Origin: Carallia brachiata
Lineage: Eukaryota > Streptophyta > Magnoliopsida > Malpighiales > Rhizophoraceae
Assembly (NCBI GenBank): GCA_021464245.1
Contig: JADCRB010000043.1
Coordinates: 2,801,480-2,865,479, forward strand
Length of the DNA stretch: 64,000 nucleotides
Direction: 5' to 3'
The stretch's first letter is position 1. Each line of letters opens with the position of its first letter. Of this stretch, positions 38,099-49,320 are shown in pieces. Under the pieces are notes generated by a model. The model had not been told where the DNA came from. It did not search any database and saw only the letters and a list, made by a program, of their open reading frames with translations. A program made the translations under genes and the position numbers.

Positions 38099-38808
38099 AG
38101 AGCTAGATGTTTGGTTGTTTTTGGTTGACTTGACTCCGCTAAATGACTGAACCTTTATCTGTTGGATTTATTTATTTCAACTGGGAAGCTCTCCATGTGA
38201 TATGTTATTCTTTACAAACTTTTTCGCTCTGATCGCCAACTAGTTTTCGTGGCAATTATGACAGTTCGGAACACTGGAAAACAAGAAATCTTCACCTCAA
38301 CTAGAAGGGACAGAAATGGTATGCTCTATCTTTTCACATCTCTCTGAAGTAATTAAGATGTGTTGTTCACAGTTGCATGAGAAATTAAGAATACTCTTAC
38401 TTAGGTAATATTGGACTCACGGCTAAGAGGAAGTCACATTGTCATGAAATAAGGATTATGAAAAGAAATTACAATCTCAAAAACCATAAGCAGCAAGAAT
38501 GGTAACTACTAACGGAACAATAAAAAATAAAGCGTCTCAGTGCATGATGCATTAACACTATGAGGTTTGGGGAACGGTCAAATGTGTACGGTTATACTCT
38601 TGGTTTTACAAAGAGGTTGTTTCATAACCTGCCCTTCCATCTTTCTGATTTTGCATTTATTGTGTTTTATTTCATTTCTTGTGACCTGTTCAGTCAATAA
38701 TCTACCAGAATGCAGGTTCCCTTCAGCTGGAGGGAGCTGGATCTGGTGGGATGATCACTGGTTCTTGTAAGGGAGATCCAGACTATATTAAGCAAATAAA
38801 GGAAATTC

Positions 38809-38813
38809 ACACT
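38809..38813. repeat. Copia target-site duplication, left
   Basis: ACACT immediately before the left LTR. The same ACACT follows the right LTR at 44,159-44,163. Five base pairs is the normal Ty1-copia duplication length. Confidence 0.9.
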
Positions 38814-39022
38814 TGTTGAAGTTAATCCAGATTTAATTCTTAATTATTGTTTAAGTAGAACTTTGTTATTTAGTTTATTTCTATATTCGAGCACAATTAA
38901 AATTTTGTTTTACTAGTATATAAGGACGTGTGATTTGTGTTTTATAGGTGTGCTTCTCATTATTGTTCTGTGACATTATTCAGCTAATAAAGTCGTAGTG
39001 TTAAGTTAATTTAAAGTTAACA
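38814..39022 (+). repeat. Left LTR of Copia element
   Basis: 209 bp, TG...CA termini. Contains TATATAAG near 38,928, a likely TATA box, and AATAAAG near 38,986, a possible poly(A) signal. Confidence 0.9.
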
Positions 39023-39832
39023 GTAGTATCAGAGCTGGTCGATCGAGAAGGCTCCGTTACCGAGTTTTAGATCAGTTGATCAATAATAAGGAATTTTGTT
39101 AAGTTAGTTCGAGTTGAAAACGAAACAAATATTATTGTTACTATCAGATATCGAAGCGGATATCTGAACTGAATTGCAGAAACAATAGTCGCCGGAAGTT
39201 GGCCGGAATTCCGCCGGAGTCACCGTCGGCCGTCCACGCGCCGCCACACGCGCTGCCACCAGAAGCCGTTTAGTCGCCGGACACTACCATCTGAAGCGCA
39301 GATCGCCGATCTCCCCGATTCTGGCACCCACGCGCCGGAAATAACGCCGGAAAGCCGCAGATCGATTAAAACCGACGGTCTAGCCGCCGTTTCCCCAACC
39401 CAGAATCGCGTCATCCGGCCCCAGCAGAGAGTCGAAACAGTCAGAACTAGCTTCCCTAGCCACTGATCCTCCTTGCCCAGCCAAGAACGCGCCGTTTCGT
39501 CGCCGTAAACTCGCCTGATTGTCGCCGAAAAATCGCGAAACTTCTTCTCACCGGTTCTGTCACCGTCTTACACGTTGCTCCAGTCGCTGACGGTGACGCA
39601 ACCACCATACGCACGTTGCTGAGGTCCCTTCGCCGGCCGAAGTCCACTGGCCGTCCTGTCGCCGGCACCATAACATCACCGGTGGGCAGTTATTGTGTCC
39701 CCGAGGAAAAAAGAAGAAGAAACAAACAAAACAAAATTATGGGGGGCAAATTGGATAAAAATAAAATAAAGTGGTCAGATTATAAATTTCAACAAATAGT
39801 GGGTCAGATTCGTAAAATAAAAGTTTGAAGAG

Positions 39833-42800
39833 ATGAATTTCAACATGAATGACAGTATTTCAGTTTCAGTTCCCATTTTAGATGGGAAAAATTACAATAG
39901 ATGGTATGTGCAGATGAAAGTCTTATTTGACTACAACGAATTACTCAGTGTTGTTGAGAACGTAGTTGAAGAGATTGCTGCAGATGCAACAGAAGCACAA
40001 CGAACTGCCCATCGAGATATGCAAAAGAAGGATAAAAAGGCGTTTTATTTTATTCATCAGGTAGTCAATGATGATAGTTTTGAGAAGATTGCAGGTGCAA
40101 CTACGTCCAAGCAAGCATGAGATATTTTGACGACGTCTTTTCAAGGTGCGGATAAAGTGAAGAAGGTGAAACTCCAAACCTTACGACGTTAGTTTGAGTT
40201 ATTGCAGATGGAAATCTCAGAAACAGTTTCAGTTTATATCAGTAGAGTTCTCGCCCTGACGAACCAGATGAAAGTTTATGGAGAGCAGGTTAATGATCAA
40301 ATTAAAGTTGAGAAGATTTTGTGGACACTCACACCGCGATATGAGCACATCGTGGTTGCAATTGAAGAAGAACATGATTTGTTGCAGATGTCAGTTGATG
40401 TATTGACGGGCACGTTGCAAGCTCACGAACAGCGCATGAATGAGAAGCGCATTGAGAAGCCAGTCGAGCAAGCCCTTCAGAGTCAAGCTCCCATTAGAGG
40501 CGAGCAGAATGATCAATCACAACAGAGGCAAAATTCCTCTCGTGGAAGAGGAAGAGGACGAGGACGTGGTGGATTTTACAACAATCGAGGTCGTGGAAGT
40601 CGCTACAATAATTATGGAGGTGGAGACAATTATCAGAGAAATACAGACCAGATTAACAGAGGTCGTGGTCGAGGCCGAAGCCAAGGAAGAGGTCAAGGTA
40701 GAGGAAGACAAGATAAATCTAATATTGAGTGTTATTCATGCCACAAGCGTGGCCACTATACTCATGAGTGTTGGTCGAAGGAAAATAATCAGACAGCACA
40801 CTGTGCACAAGAGCATGCACAATAAGGAGATGGTGATGAAAATCAAGCCCTCATGCAGCCACTGAAACACCAAATTACAACACATGGCTCCTGGACACCG
40901 GATGCACCAATCATATGTGTGGAAAGAAGGAGTTTTTTGTGGATCTTGATGAGTTAATCCGCTCCACAGTTAAATTTGCTGATGATAGCAGCGTTCCAGT
41001 GATAGGAAAGGGGCGAATTCTCATTAAGTTGAAGAATGGAGACCATAATTACATCTCAGATGTGTTCTATGTACCAGATATGAAGAGCAACCTTCTTAGT
41101 TTGGGCCAATTGCTTGAAAATGGGTATAACATTATGCTGCGTGATAACTGTCTCTCAATCACTGATGGTAGAGGTACACTTATTCTCAAATCCCCTTTGA
41201 CAAGAACCGATGTTTCGAGTTGATATTGACAGATGTTTATACTTGTCTGAGTGCTGTTGTGAAAGACGAATCTTGGTTGTGGCATCTTCGTTTGGTCATT
41301 TGAATTTTCGTAGTTTGAAGGTGCTCGCACAGGATAATATGGTGAAAGGTTTGCCCAGGATTGATCATCCGAACCAGATATGTGAGGCTTGTATCCTTGC
41401 AAAACAAGCAGATTACTTTTTGTGGAAAGGAGAACTTGGCGTGCAAGGCATCCACTCCAACTTATTCACTCCGATGTTTGTGGTCCAATGAGTGTTCCAT
41501 CAGTTGGGAACAATAGGTACTTTCTCACCTTCATTGATGATTTTTCAGGAAGACATGGTTTATCATGTAGAGGAAGTCTGAAGTATTTGATTGCTTTAAG
41601 AAGTTTAAGGCATTTGTTGAGAGGCAAAGTGAATGTTATATAAAGGTTTTGCGGACTGATGGAGGTGGTGAATATGTCTCTAATGAGTTTAAGGAGTATT
41701 GTGAAGAACATGGCATAAAGCATGAAGTTACTTTTCCCTACACACCACAATATAATGGAGTTGCTGAAAGGAAGAATAGATCGATCATGAATATGGTTAG
41801 AAGTTTATTGAAGGCCAAAGGAGTGCCTAATCCATTTTGGGCAGAAGCTGTGTTGTGTTCAGTTTACTTGTTGAATATGTGTCCAACAGCAAGTATTCAG
41901 AATATCACTCCTGAAGAAGCATGGACCAGTTTTAAGTCCAGTGTGAAGCATCTGAAGGTGTTTGGTTCTATTGCTTATGCACATATTCCTGCTGAGACGA
42001 GGACAAAGTTAGATGATCGATGAGTGAAGACAATTTTAGTTGGTTATTCAAAAGGAGGATATAAGTTGTTTAATCCCGTGACAAAGAAGGTGATTTTGAG
42101 CAAAGATGTGACTTTTGCAGAAGATGAAGTTTGGAAATTTGATGTTGAGGAACACAATGATTCTCAGAGACGTCCTATTGCTATTTTAGGAGAAGAGGAG
42201 TCTCAAGTTGTAATCTCTAATGCAAATAGGGAAGTTGGCCCCAGCTCCTACTCAGAATCCAATACCACAAGCTCCCCAAGAGAATCAAAAACTGAGGAGA
42301 AATCGCCAATAGTCAGTTAGATTACAAGATTATGAGGTAATATCTGATGATGCTATTAATGATGATGGAGATTTGATGCATTTTGCGATGTTTGCAGATT
42401 GTGAACCTGTATCATTTGATGATGCGATTCAAGACCCTAAGTGAGTGAATGCAATGAATGAAGAAATTAAGGCGATTGAGAAAATTAAAACTTGGGAGCT
42501 TACTAAAATCCCACGAGGTCACAAAGTTATTGATGTGAAGTGAGTTTTCAAGACGAAGAGGAAGTCAAATGGAGAAGTAGAGAGATACAAGGCAAGATTG
42601 GTAGCTAAAGGATTTGAACAACGTCCTGGTTATAACTACCATGAAGTTTTCTCCCTTGTTGCTCGCATGGAAACAGTTAGACTTTATTGCTTTGGCTGCT
42701 CAGAATCGTTGGAGAATTCATCAAATGGATGTAAAGTCAGTTTTTCTCAACGGTCCACTTGAAGAGGAAGTGTTTGTGAAGCAACCTCCAGGTTTTGTGA

Positions 42801-43906
42801 AGGAAGGAAGTGAAGAGAAGGTGTATAAGTTGAAGAAAGCACTGTATGGATTGAAACAAGCACCTAGAGCATGGAATAAGCGCATTGATTCTTTCTTCCA
42901 TGAAGTTAATTTTCAGAAGTGTCTGTCTGAGCATGCCTTATATGTGAAAGTTAATGATGATGGTGATATCTTGTTGGTATGTTTATATGTTGATGACTTG
43001 ATCTTCACAGGCAACAATCCCAGAATGATTGAAGACTTTAAGAAGTCGATGATGAGTGAGTTTGAAATGACTGATTTGGGCCTAATGTCATACTTTCTTG
43101 GCATTGAAGTGATTCAAGGAGATGATGGAATCTTTATTTGCCAGAAGAGATATGCTACAGAGTTGTTGAAGAAGTTTCGGATGCATGATTGCAATCCTGT
43201 GAGAACACCTGTTGAAGTTGGCACTAAATTGTCTAAGGAAGGTAATGACACACCTGTTGATTCTACACACTTTAAGCAGATTGTTGAAAGTTTGAGGTAC
43301 TTGACATGCACATGACCTGACATATCTTATGAAGTTGGTTTGATTAGTAAGTTTTTGGAGTCTCCGCTTCAATCTCACATGCAAGTTGCTAAGAGGATTA
43401 TGCGATACATTAAAGGGACGTTTGATCATGACCTACTTTATACTTCATCTAAGAATTGTGCTCTTGTAGGTTATTTTGATAGTGATTGGGGTGGAGATGT
43501 TGATGATCGAAGAAACACTTCTGATCATTGTTTCAATTTTGGCACAGCTGCTTGTTCGTGGTCATCGAAGAAACAATCTATTATTACACTTTCGACTTGT
43601 GAAGCAGAATATGTAGCCGCAGCTTCCAGTGCTTGTCAAGCTATTTGGTTAATGAATTTATTGAGTGAGATTCATATTCCAGTTAAAGGTTCTACAAAGA
43701 TATTTGTTGATAATATTTCAGTTATTAATTTGGCCAAGAATCTAGTAACGCATGGAAGAAGTAAGCACATTGATACTCGTTTTCATTTTCTGAGGGATCA
43801 AGTTGATAAAAGACAGATTGAATTGACTTATTGCAAGTCTGAAGATCAAGTTGTAGATATTCTTACGAAACCGTTGAAGTATGATGCGTTTGTCAAGCTG
43901 AAGTAG
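39833..43906 (+). pseudogene. Copia gag-pol polyprotein, degenerate
   Basis: Gag starts at 39,833. The zinc knuckle CYSCHKRGHYTHEC is at about 40,730, after an RG-rich stretch. Protease has DTG near 40,897. The integrase zinc region (GHLNF...CEACILAKQ) is at about 41,300-41,400, and the core has acidic residues in HSDVCG, FIDDFS and VAERKN. Reverse transcriptase has YVDD at about 42,985 and the LYGLKQAPRAWN block. RNase H has DSDWGGD and CEAEYVAAA and ends at 43,906. Breaks: stops at 40,118, 40,190, 42,021, 42,442, 42,541 and 43,313, others near 40,823 and 42,307, and frameshifts near 40,850, 41,225, 41,560 and 42,600. Described only; the frame is not restored here. Confidence 0.9.
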
Positions 43907-43948
43907 ATGTTGGGAATGCGAGCATCACCAAATCAGGATTAAGGGGGA

Positions 43949-44158
43949 TGTTGAAGTTAATCCAGATTTAATTTGTTAATTATTGTTTAAGTAGAACTTG
44001 GTTATTTAGTTTGTTTCCATATCCGAGTACAATTAGGATTTTGTTTTACTAGTATATAAGAACGTGTGATTTGTGTTTTATACGTGTGCTTTTCATTATT
44101 GTTGTGTGACATTATTCAGTTAATAAAATCGTAATGTTAAGTTAATTTAAAGCTAACA
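43949..44158 (+). repeat. Right LTR of Copia element
   Basis: 210 bp, preceded by the purine tract AAGGGGGA and followed by the target duplication ACACT. It differs from the left LTR at about 16 positions by eye. Confidence 0.9.
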
Positions 44159-45030
44159 ACACTTACCTTGATAGAGTATTTTCCCCACTTTTCTGCACAA
44201 GGTTACAAGCTAGTTTAAAATTGTCGATATTGTGGACTCACAATTCATGTACACGGCTGACACCAATTATTTTGTCATATGGATATTAACAGAGAATTAG
44301 TGGAAAGAATTGGATATTTGGGTAAGTGTAGGAAATATGATGCGGGCGCAAATTTTTCTGTTCATAAGCCACTTTAAAAGAGATATGTAGGTTATTTGCT
44401 AGTGCAAATGGCATCCGGGGAGATGAATTGTTTTTGCATTGTTTCAACTTTCAGCTGCCTTCAGTACTCTCTTTACAGACTGGTGAATTGATTCTTCCTA
44501 TAGGAGCTCTGCGCTGAACCAACTTAAATTTTTTTACTAGAAATCTGTGTGGAGAACTATTAAAAAGTTTCTCATGCAACTTTTGCAAAATTGCCTGGCA
44601 AACATATGTAGGCATTGCATTTAATGTCCATTCTTTAGTTTTGCCTATTTTGAGGCCTAACCTAGAGTGTGGCATTTTCTTTCAGGTGAAAAACTTGGTA
44701 AGACCAGGTTGCTCAGAAGAAGCACTGAAATTAGCTTTGAATTTGTCATCCCTTTTCAGTTCTCTCAGCCTCATGTCCTCCATGCCAAGACCTCATGCCT
44801 CACTTTGAACGAGGATAAGGGTTAGCCGTGGTATGTAACACAATAACTTGTTCTGAACTGCATATATAGTTGCAGCTGCGTGTGTAATGATATGAAGAAA
44901 GGTATATCCCATATTGCTTGTGTAACTGCAAAATTTGTGATGGAAAAAGTTCTAGTGAGAGGAATGAAGTCAATTACCTTCCAACGTAATGTTTTATTTG
45001 GTTTTCTGTTTTTTTTTTAGGCCACTGTAT

Positions 45031-45250
45031 TTATTCCACAATTTCAACTCCTCTCATGTACAAAAGCCAATAACCAAGCACGTTGTCAGCCCGCAGATTA
45101 CCAAGCTGCATACTCACAGCCACACGCTTGTATAAGTGTGAAGGCAGCCGAGGAGTGGCCACAGCTTGCAATGTGGTCTTCATATTAGTGACCAATCCAG
45201 AATTTTCTGACATGCCAATCTCCTCTGCCTTTTACACCCTCAGGAGGGAT
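45031..45250 (-). pseudogene. CYP98A C-terminal relic, canonical-like
   Basis: This encodes the last ~50 residues of a CYP98A: PPEGVK, then a 1-nt shift, then [27 protein letters not shown]. The expected stop after the last residue is lost and the frame runs on to 45,031. Its residues ([16 protein letters not shown]) resemble what I recall of canonical C3'H more than the [15 protein letters not shown] form of copies A-C. It is probably what remains of the ancestral gene from which the array grew. No other exon of it was found nearby. Confidence 0.75.
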
Positions 45251-45791
45251 CGATGAAGGGGAAAAAAAATGCCAAAGGTTCTTTTTTTTTCTTTTGAAAG
45301 CCTTCAGCTAAAAAAAAAAAAAAAGAAGAAAAGAAGCCTTAGGAGGAGGGGTTGATATAATGTCATGTTAAATATACTTTTGCCGATTTTCGAGATCTTA
45401 CTCCATTCGGTCCAGATTAATCAATTCAATAGGTTAGATACTGCGTAGTATCAGACAAAAAAAATATATTTCAACTCTCCCAGTTAACTCTCCATCTCCT
45501 CCACCGTTCACCGTGAAAATAGAAATGACGGCCAATAAAAGAAAAAAAAAAAAGGATATTGGTCAGACATCCCAGCAAAATTTAAACTTATATATAAGAA
45601 ATCTCAAGTTCTAATTTTACAAAGGGGTGAGTGAAATTTATAAGAATAAAGTAAGTTTCTTTAATTACATAGTTTACAGTCAATAAATCTCCTAATAAAA
45701 AAAAGTTTGGAGTATATACTTCCTTTTCAATATCAAAAAATGCCAAACAATGATACAGTTGCCCTCAATTATGCTATACATACACTTCTTG

Positions 45792-48700
45792 TCAACCCGT
45801 CCTTGAAAACATGGTGCCGAAAAGCTGAGCTTGAGATTTTGCGTACTCTCTTTGCTTATCTTTTAACTCTTTGTAGGCAACTTTTATTTCTCTGCTAGTC
45901 CAATGCAGATCAAGGAAAGAAACAGACCAAGAAAAAGAATACAAATCAAATTACACATAGCAGGATGCAAGTTTACTAATATGAAGAACGCCTGCTTTAA
46001 ATGTACCTGTTATTAGGATCAATGGATAGAGCCTTTCTAATATCGGCCTCAGCTTTCTCCAATTCAGATGTTTTTAGGTATGCTTGTGCACGTCTGAATA
46101 AGGCCTTCACACTTAGTGGATCCATTTCTAAGGCCTGTCATGAATATAACATTGTATGGTTAACTATTTCTTTAGACCAAAGATAGCTGACCTGAAATCT
46201 TTGTAGTTGAAGGAGCCAGCTTTTGTCCCTAATCAGTACATGGATGTCGTTTGTTGGGAAACCAGGGAGCTCAGACCGAGGAAAAATCTAAGTTGAGTCC
46301 AAGTAAATAACGGACTTACTTGGGTAGATATGTAAATTCAAGCCCATGATTTCATGAACGGGTTCTTTACTTAGGATCTGCTCAGATTTTTCTCCGATTT
46401 TGGGCTTTCCAGATATTCAGTTTGTGCAATAGGATACATATTTTGTACAACCGTAGTTAAAAAATATACAATAAAAAAAATAGTAATACTTTTTCATATT
46501 ACCTTTTATTATTATAGTTGTATAAAATATGCTATTTGTTACACAAAATATGAATCTAAACAATATTTGGCCACCTAGTTGTATGGCCATGCAAGTTTTT
46601 CCTTCCGGAATATTGTCTATGCTTATGAATGCAAGTGAGTGTGGAAGTGGGATAGAGAGAGAGAGTGTGTGCGTGAGGAGAAAGGGAAACCTTTGTGCAT
46701 AATCTTGAAGCTTCACGATACTCCCCGAGTTTAAGCTTGCAAGCTGCATTGTTCAAATTGCATGACAACCGCAAGGCATTTGCTAAGCACTTTTCCTCAA
46801 TGGTGAAAGAGTGGTCAAACTCCGTATATTTTGCAGCCTGAATAATTGCTGATTAGAAATTGATATTAAAATATAATAAAAGTTAAACGCTTGATTTGTT
46901 TCTTAAGATTGAAAATCTTTGCCTTCTCATATTTCCTGGAGGCGCGCCAGAATTTTCCAGCCTTGAACAGCACATTGCCGTCTAGCTTTTGCGTTTCACA
47001 TGCTTCTAATTTCTCCTTTGCACCCATCTTCCAAAATGGTTTCTCCTGAACATATCACCACACAAAATTAATAAAAATATAAGGTTCTTTTACTACAGTA
47101 AAAATAGGTGAATGATGGCAAAGCGGACAATAACCTTAACAAAGTCAACCAGCTCAACTTCATAATGAAGCCTAGAATTTGGTGGGAGTAGCTCTGAATT
47201 AATGCTGCTGTGCATATACTCTGCACTGATAGTCACCTGGGCATGTTCTCCTCTCTTCATGGTCATAATTGCCCTGTCTAAGCCCTCATTTACATGCTCT
47301 GTGAAGCATCAGAAGTCAAAAAAAAAAATTTTATTATAATACTGATATTGCATAAGATGAGACATCAAATAAATAACTCAGGTTTACAGCACGTTTGACT
47401 GGATACCTTCCAGAGTGACAAATTCAAAAGGCTCTTCTTTAGTTCCTTTCTTCTCAAAAATTGTTCCATCCTCAAGTTTGCCAATATATATCACTGGGAA
47501 AATCCAAATAAACAGTATAACTTTGGCTTTATAATTCAGTCAACTGTGAAGATGCTAAGGGTTCATGTTAAAAGAGAATAATATGATGTTTTAGGTATCA
47601 CCTTTCACATGAGATCCTTCGTTCGGACGGTCATAGCCTTCTCCAGCTTTTATAACTTTTTTAAGTATTGTCTTGTCTCCCGCAACATCAACTACACTTC
47701 TCCACGATACCAACTCAAGTTGAATGATCAAATTAGAATCAGGTGGGAAGCCACTGTCAATTTTAGTAGCTCCATTTCCATTTTGATTGAAGCCATCTGG
47801 GAATGATTCACGATTAGTTAAGGAACATAGCACATTTCTGAATGCACTTTAGCAGTTGATAGTAACAACTTACAGGAGAACTTCACTGCTAATTCAGCTA
47901 TCTCACCCCTTCTCATTGTCTTCACTGCTTTGCCTAAGGCAGGGCATAGATGACCTGTATGAAAATCAATCTAACTTGGTATCAAATTTGTTCCTTTTTC
48001 GGCTCTAATTAACCTGATATAGAATGGGCCTTACCATCACCTACATGAAACTCCACACCATTATCAGATTTAGATACAAGCATCCCATTCTCAAGCCTTG
48101 CCTCATACGTCACTGCAGAGACAGAAAATCATCAGATAATCTCCTCGCAAGCCACTCATTCACATCAGTTTTTGGATTAGATGATGGACTTGCGGATGGA
48201 AACAAATCCTTAGATGTTTATAGAAGCTCAATACCAAAAACCTCATCTCCATCTCTTGGTGCAGCCCATCCCTCACCCTCCTTTACTACTTTCTTCAGTA
48301 TTCCTCTATCCCCAGTCAAGTCCTTGATACAGCTCCAAGACAGCAGCTCAATGTCAAAAACGAGCGTTGCATTGGGAGGAATCAACGGTGGGGATCCAGC
48401 CTCCCCATAGGCCAAGATTGGTGGTACGGTAAAAATTGCTCTCTCACCTTTCTTCATTGTGATAACCCCTTCATCCCACCCTTTAATTACTTCACCTGGA
48501 ATCCATTAATCAGAATAGAAAACTTACGAACACTGCCAACTAAAAAAACACTATAACAATGTGAAAAGTCTATTTCTTACCTTGGCCTAATTTGAACCTA
48601 AATGCGGTTCCTTTATCGCGACTTGAATCAAGAAAGCCCCCACCTCTTATGCGTCCGCTGAAATGAACTGGAACAGTGATTCTCATTCAATTTCAAGGAA

Positions 48701-49232
48701 AAATCACACATTTATTTGCCTTCAAGTCAAATAAACATGTAAGCCTTTTAAAAGTTAATGAGTCCTGTTTTAGTTCAAGAAATGAACATTTAAGCAAATC
48801 ATCTAAGTTTTGGTGTAACAGTAAAAATTACTTATTGGCTTCCCGGAAACGACATTTTCCTGAAAAGTAAGCAAAAGCTGTGTACATCTAACCAATCCCC
48901 ATATCCCATAAAGAAATTTAACGTGCTTCAATCTTTCTTTAAATAACAATTCCAATCATTCTAATAAGGTCACGTATCAGTATCCGGGTAGGAATTTTCT
49001 CACATTTATGGAAACCAAGGCAGAGAAGTGCGAAAACGAAAACGTGAGATGGGGATGAGGCCTGTTGTTGAGTACCTTCTACTTCGTCTCCAGGAGATGG
49101 AGTTTGCCATGAAATTCCTTTCTTAATGATCTGTTTCTTCAGACCCTGAATTCCAATTTTCCTCTTTGGGAATCCTGAATTTCTGCTTTGGGTTTCGGAT
49201 TCCCGGGAAGAATTCAAAGATGAGAGTGCCAT
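45792..49232 (-). CDS. FKBP-type peptidyl-prolyl isomerase with TPR, ROF1/FKBP62-like, 535 aa
   Basis: Multidomain immunophilin; in Arabidopsis the ROF1/FKBP62 family binds HSP90 through its TPR and modulates heat-stress responses. Twelve exons: 49,076-49,232; 48,581-48,667; 48,235-48,495; 48,035-48,112; 47,874-47,954; 47,602-47,796; 47,407-47,493; 47,135-47,298; 46,923-47,045; 46,691-46,837; 46,007-46,134; 45,792-45,891. They join in phase to 1,608 nt with a TGA stop. FKBP domain 1 (about 35-130) keeps EVIKGWDEG and LAYGEAG, so it is likely catalytic. Domains 2 (about 165-245) and 3 (about 280-385) lack the pocket Trp (ALGKAV, GLDRAI). TPR motifs follow (about 400-520), including [15 protein letters not shown] and [15 protein letters not shown]. 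Intron 9 begins GC instead of GT. The N terminus lacks the acidic start I recall for ROF1 and is basic and Ser-rich. Confidence 0.92.
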
Positions 49233-49320
49233 TAGAATTGGAAGTTTGAGCGGTGAGGGAGAGGAAGTGAATGCTTCGGAATTGAAGATAAGCCGTTGCT
49301 GGTTTCCCTCCTTTTCTAGC

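Larger units (their letters stand above)
35020..38440. repeat. Segmental-duplication unit 5: flank with gene X leader
   Basis: Blocks shared with other units lie at about 35,025-35,205, 35,710-35,890, 36,405-36,440 (site II-like motif altered to TTGGACTGGGC), 37,140-37,545 and 37,735-38,440. The leader donor is CGGGG before TACAAG (GT at 37,205), and the second exon-like block starts at 37,407. Similarity to the other units ends near 38,440, just before the only gene X exons found. Positions 35,900-36,360 are plain AT-rich DNA. Confidence 0.65.
38814..44158 (+). mobile_element. Ty1-copia LTR retrotransposon, full length but degenerate
   Basis: A 5,345-bp element has LTRs 38,814-39,022 and 43,949-44,158, both TGTTGAAG...TAACA. 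The primer binding site TAGTATCAGAGC (39,024-39,035) fits initiator tRNA-Met, and a polypurine tract AAGGGGGA lies at 43,941-43,948. Domain order is gag, protease, integrase, reverse transcriptase, RNase H, which is the Copia order. The GC-rich stretch 39,180-39,680 is an untranslated leader with many CGCCGG motifs. By eye the LTRs differ at about 16 substitutions and 1 indel (~7.7%), so the insertion is old. Not autonomous, because the coding region has several stops and frameshifts. Confidence 0.95.
38694..44517 (+). pseudogene. Unidentified plus-strand gene ('gene X') 3' exons, split by Copia
   Basis: An open exon starts after a strong acceptor (pyrimidine tract, TGTTCAG, ends at 38,693): 40 codons at 38,694-38,813, including GAGSGGMITGSCKGDPDY. 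The frame continues without a break across the Copia insertion into 44,164-44,201 (YLDRVFSPLFCTR), ending AAG before GTTACA. A further exon at 44,391-44,517 (acceptor ATGTAG) joins in phase and gives GIRGDELFLHCFNF and a TGA at 44,515. Another candidate terminal exon lies at about 44,689-44,830, open in two frames. I do not recognise the family. Phase continuity and a protein-like composition support real exons; the Copia insertion makes the locus a likely pseudogene unless the element is spliced out. Confidence 0.45.

Noticed and set aside
39616..39828. 70-codon open frame before Copia gag
   Set aside because: It lies in the GC-rich untranslated leader of the element and has no Copia domain.
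46916..46923. The GC donor as a broken splice site and FKBP as a pseudogene
   Set aside because: All twelve exons join in phase to 535 aa with no stop, and AAG|GCAAAG fits the known GC donor consensus.
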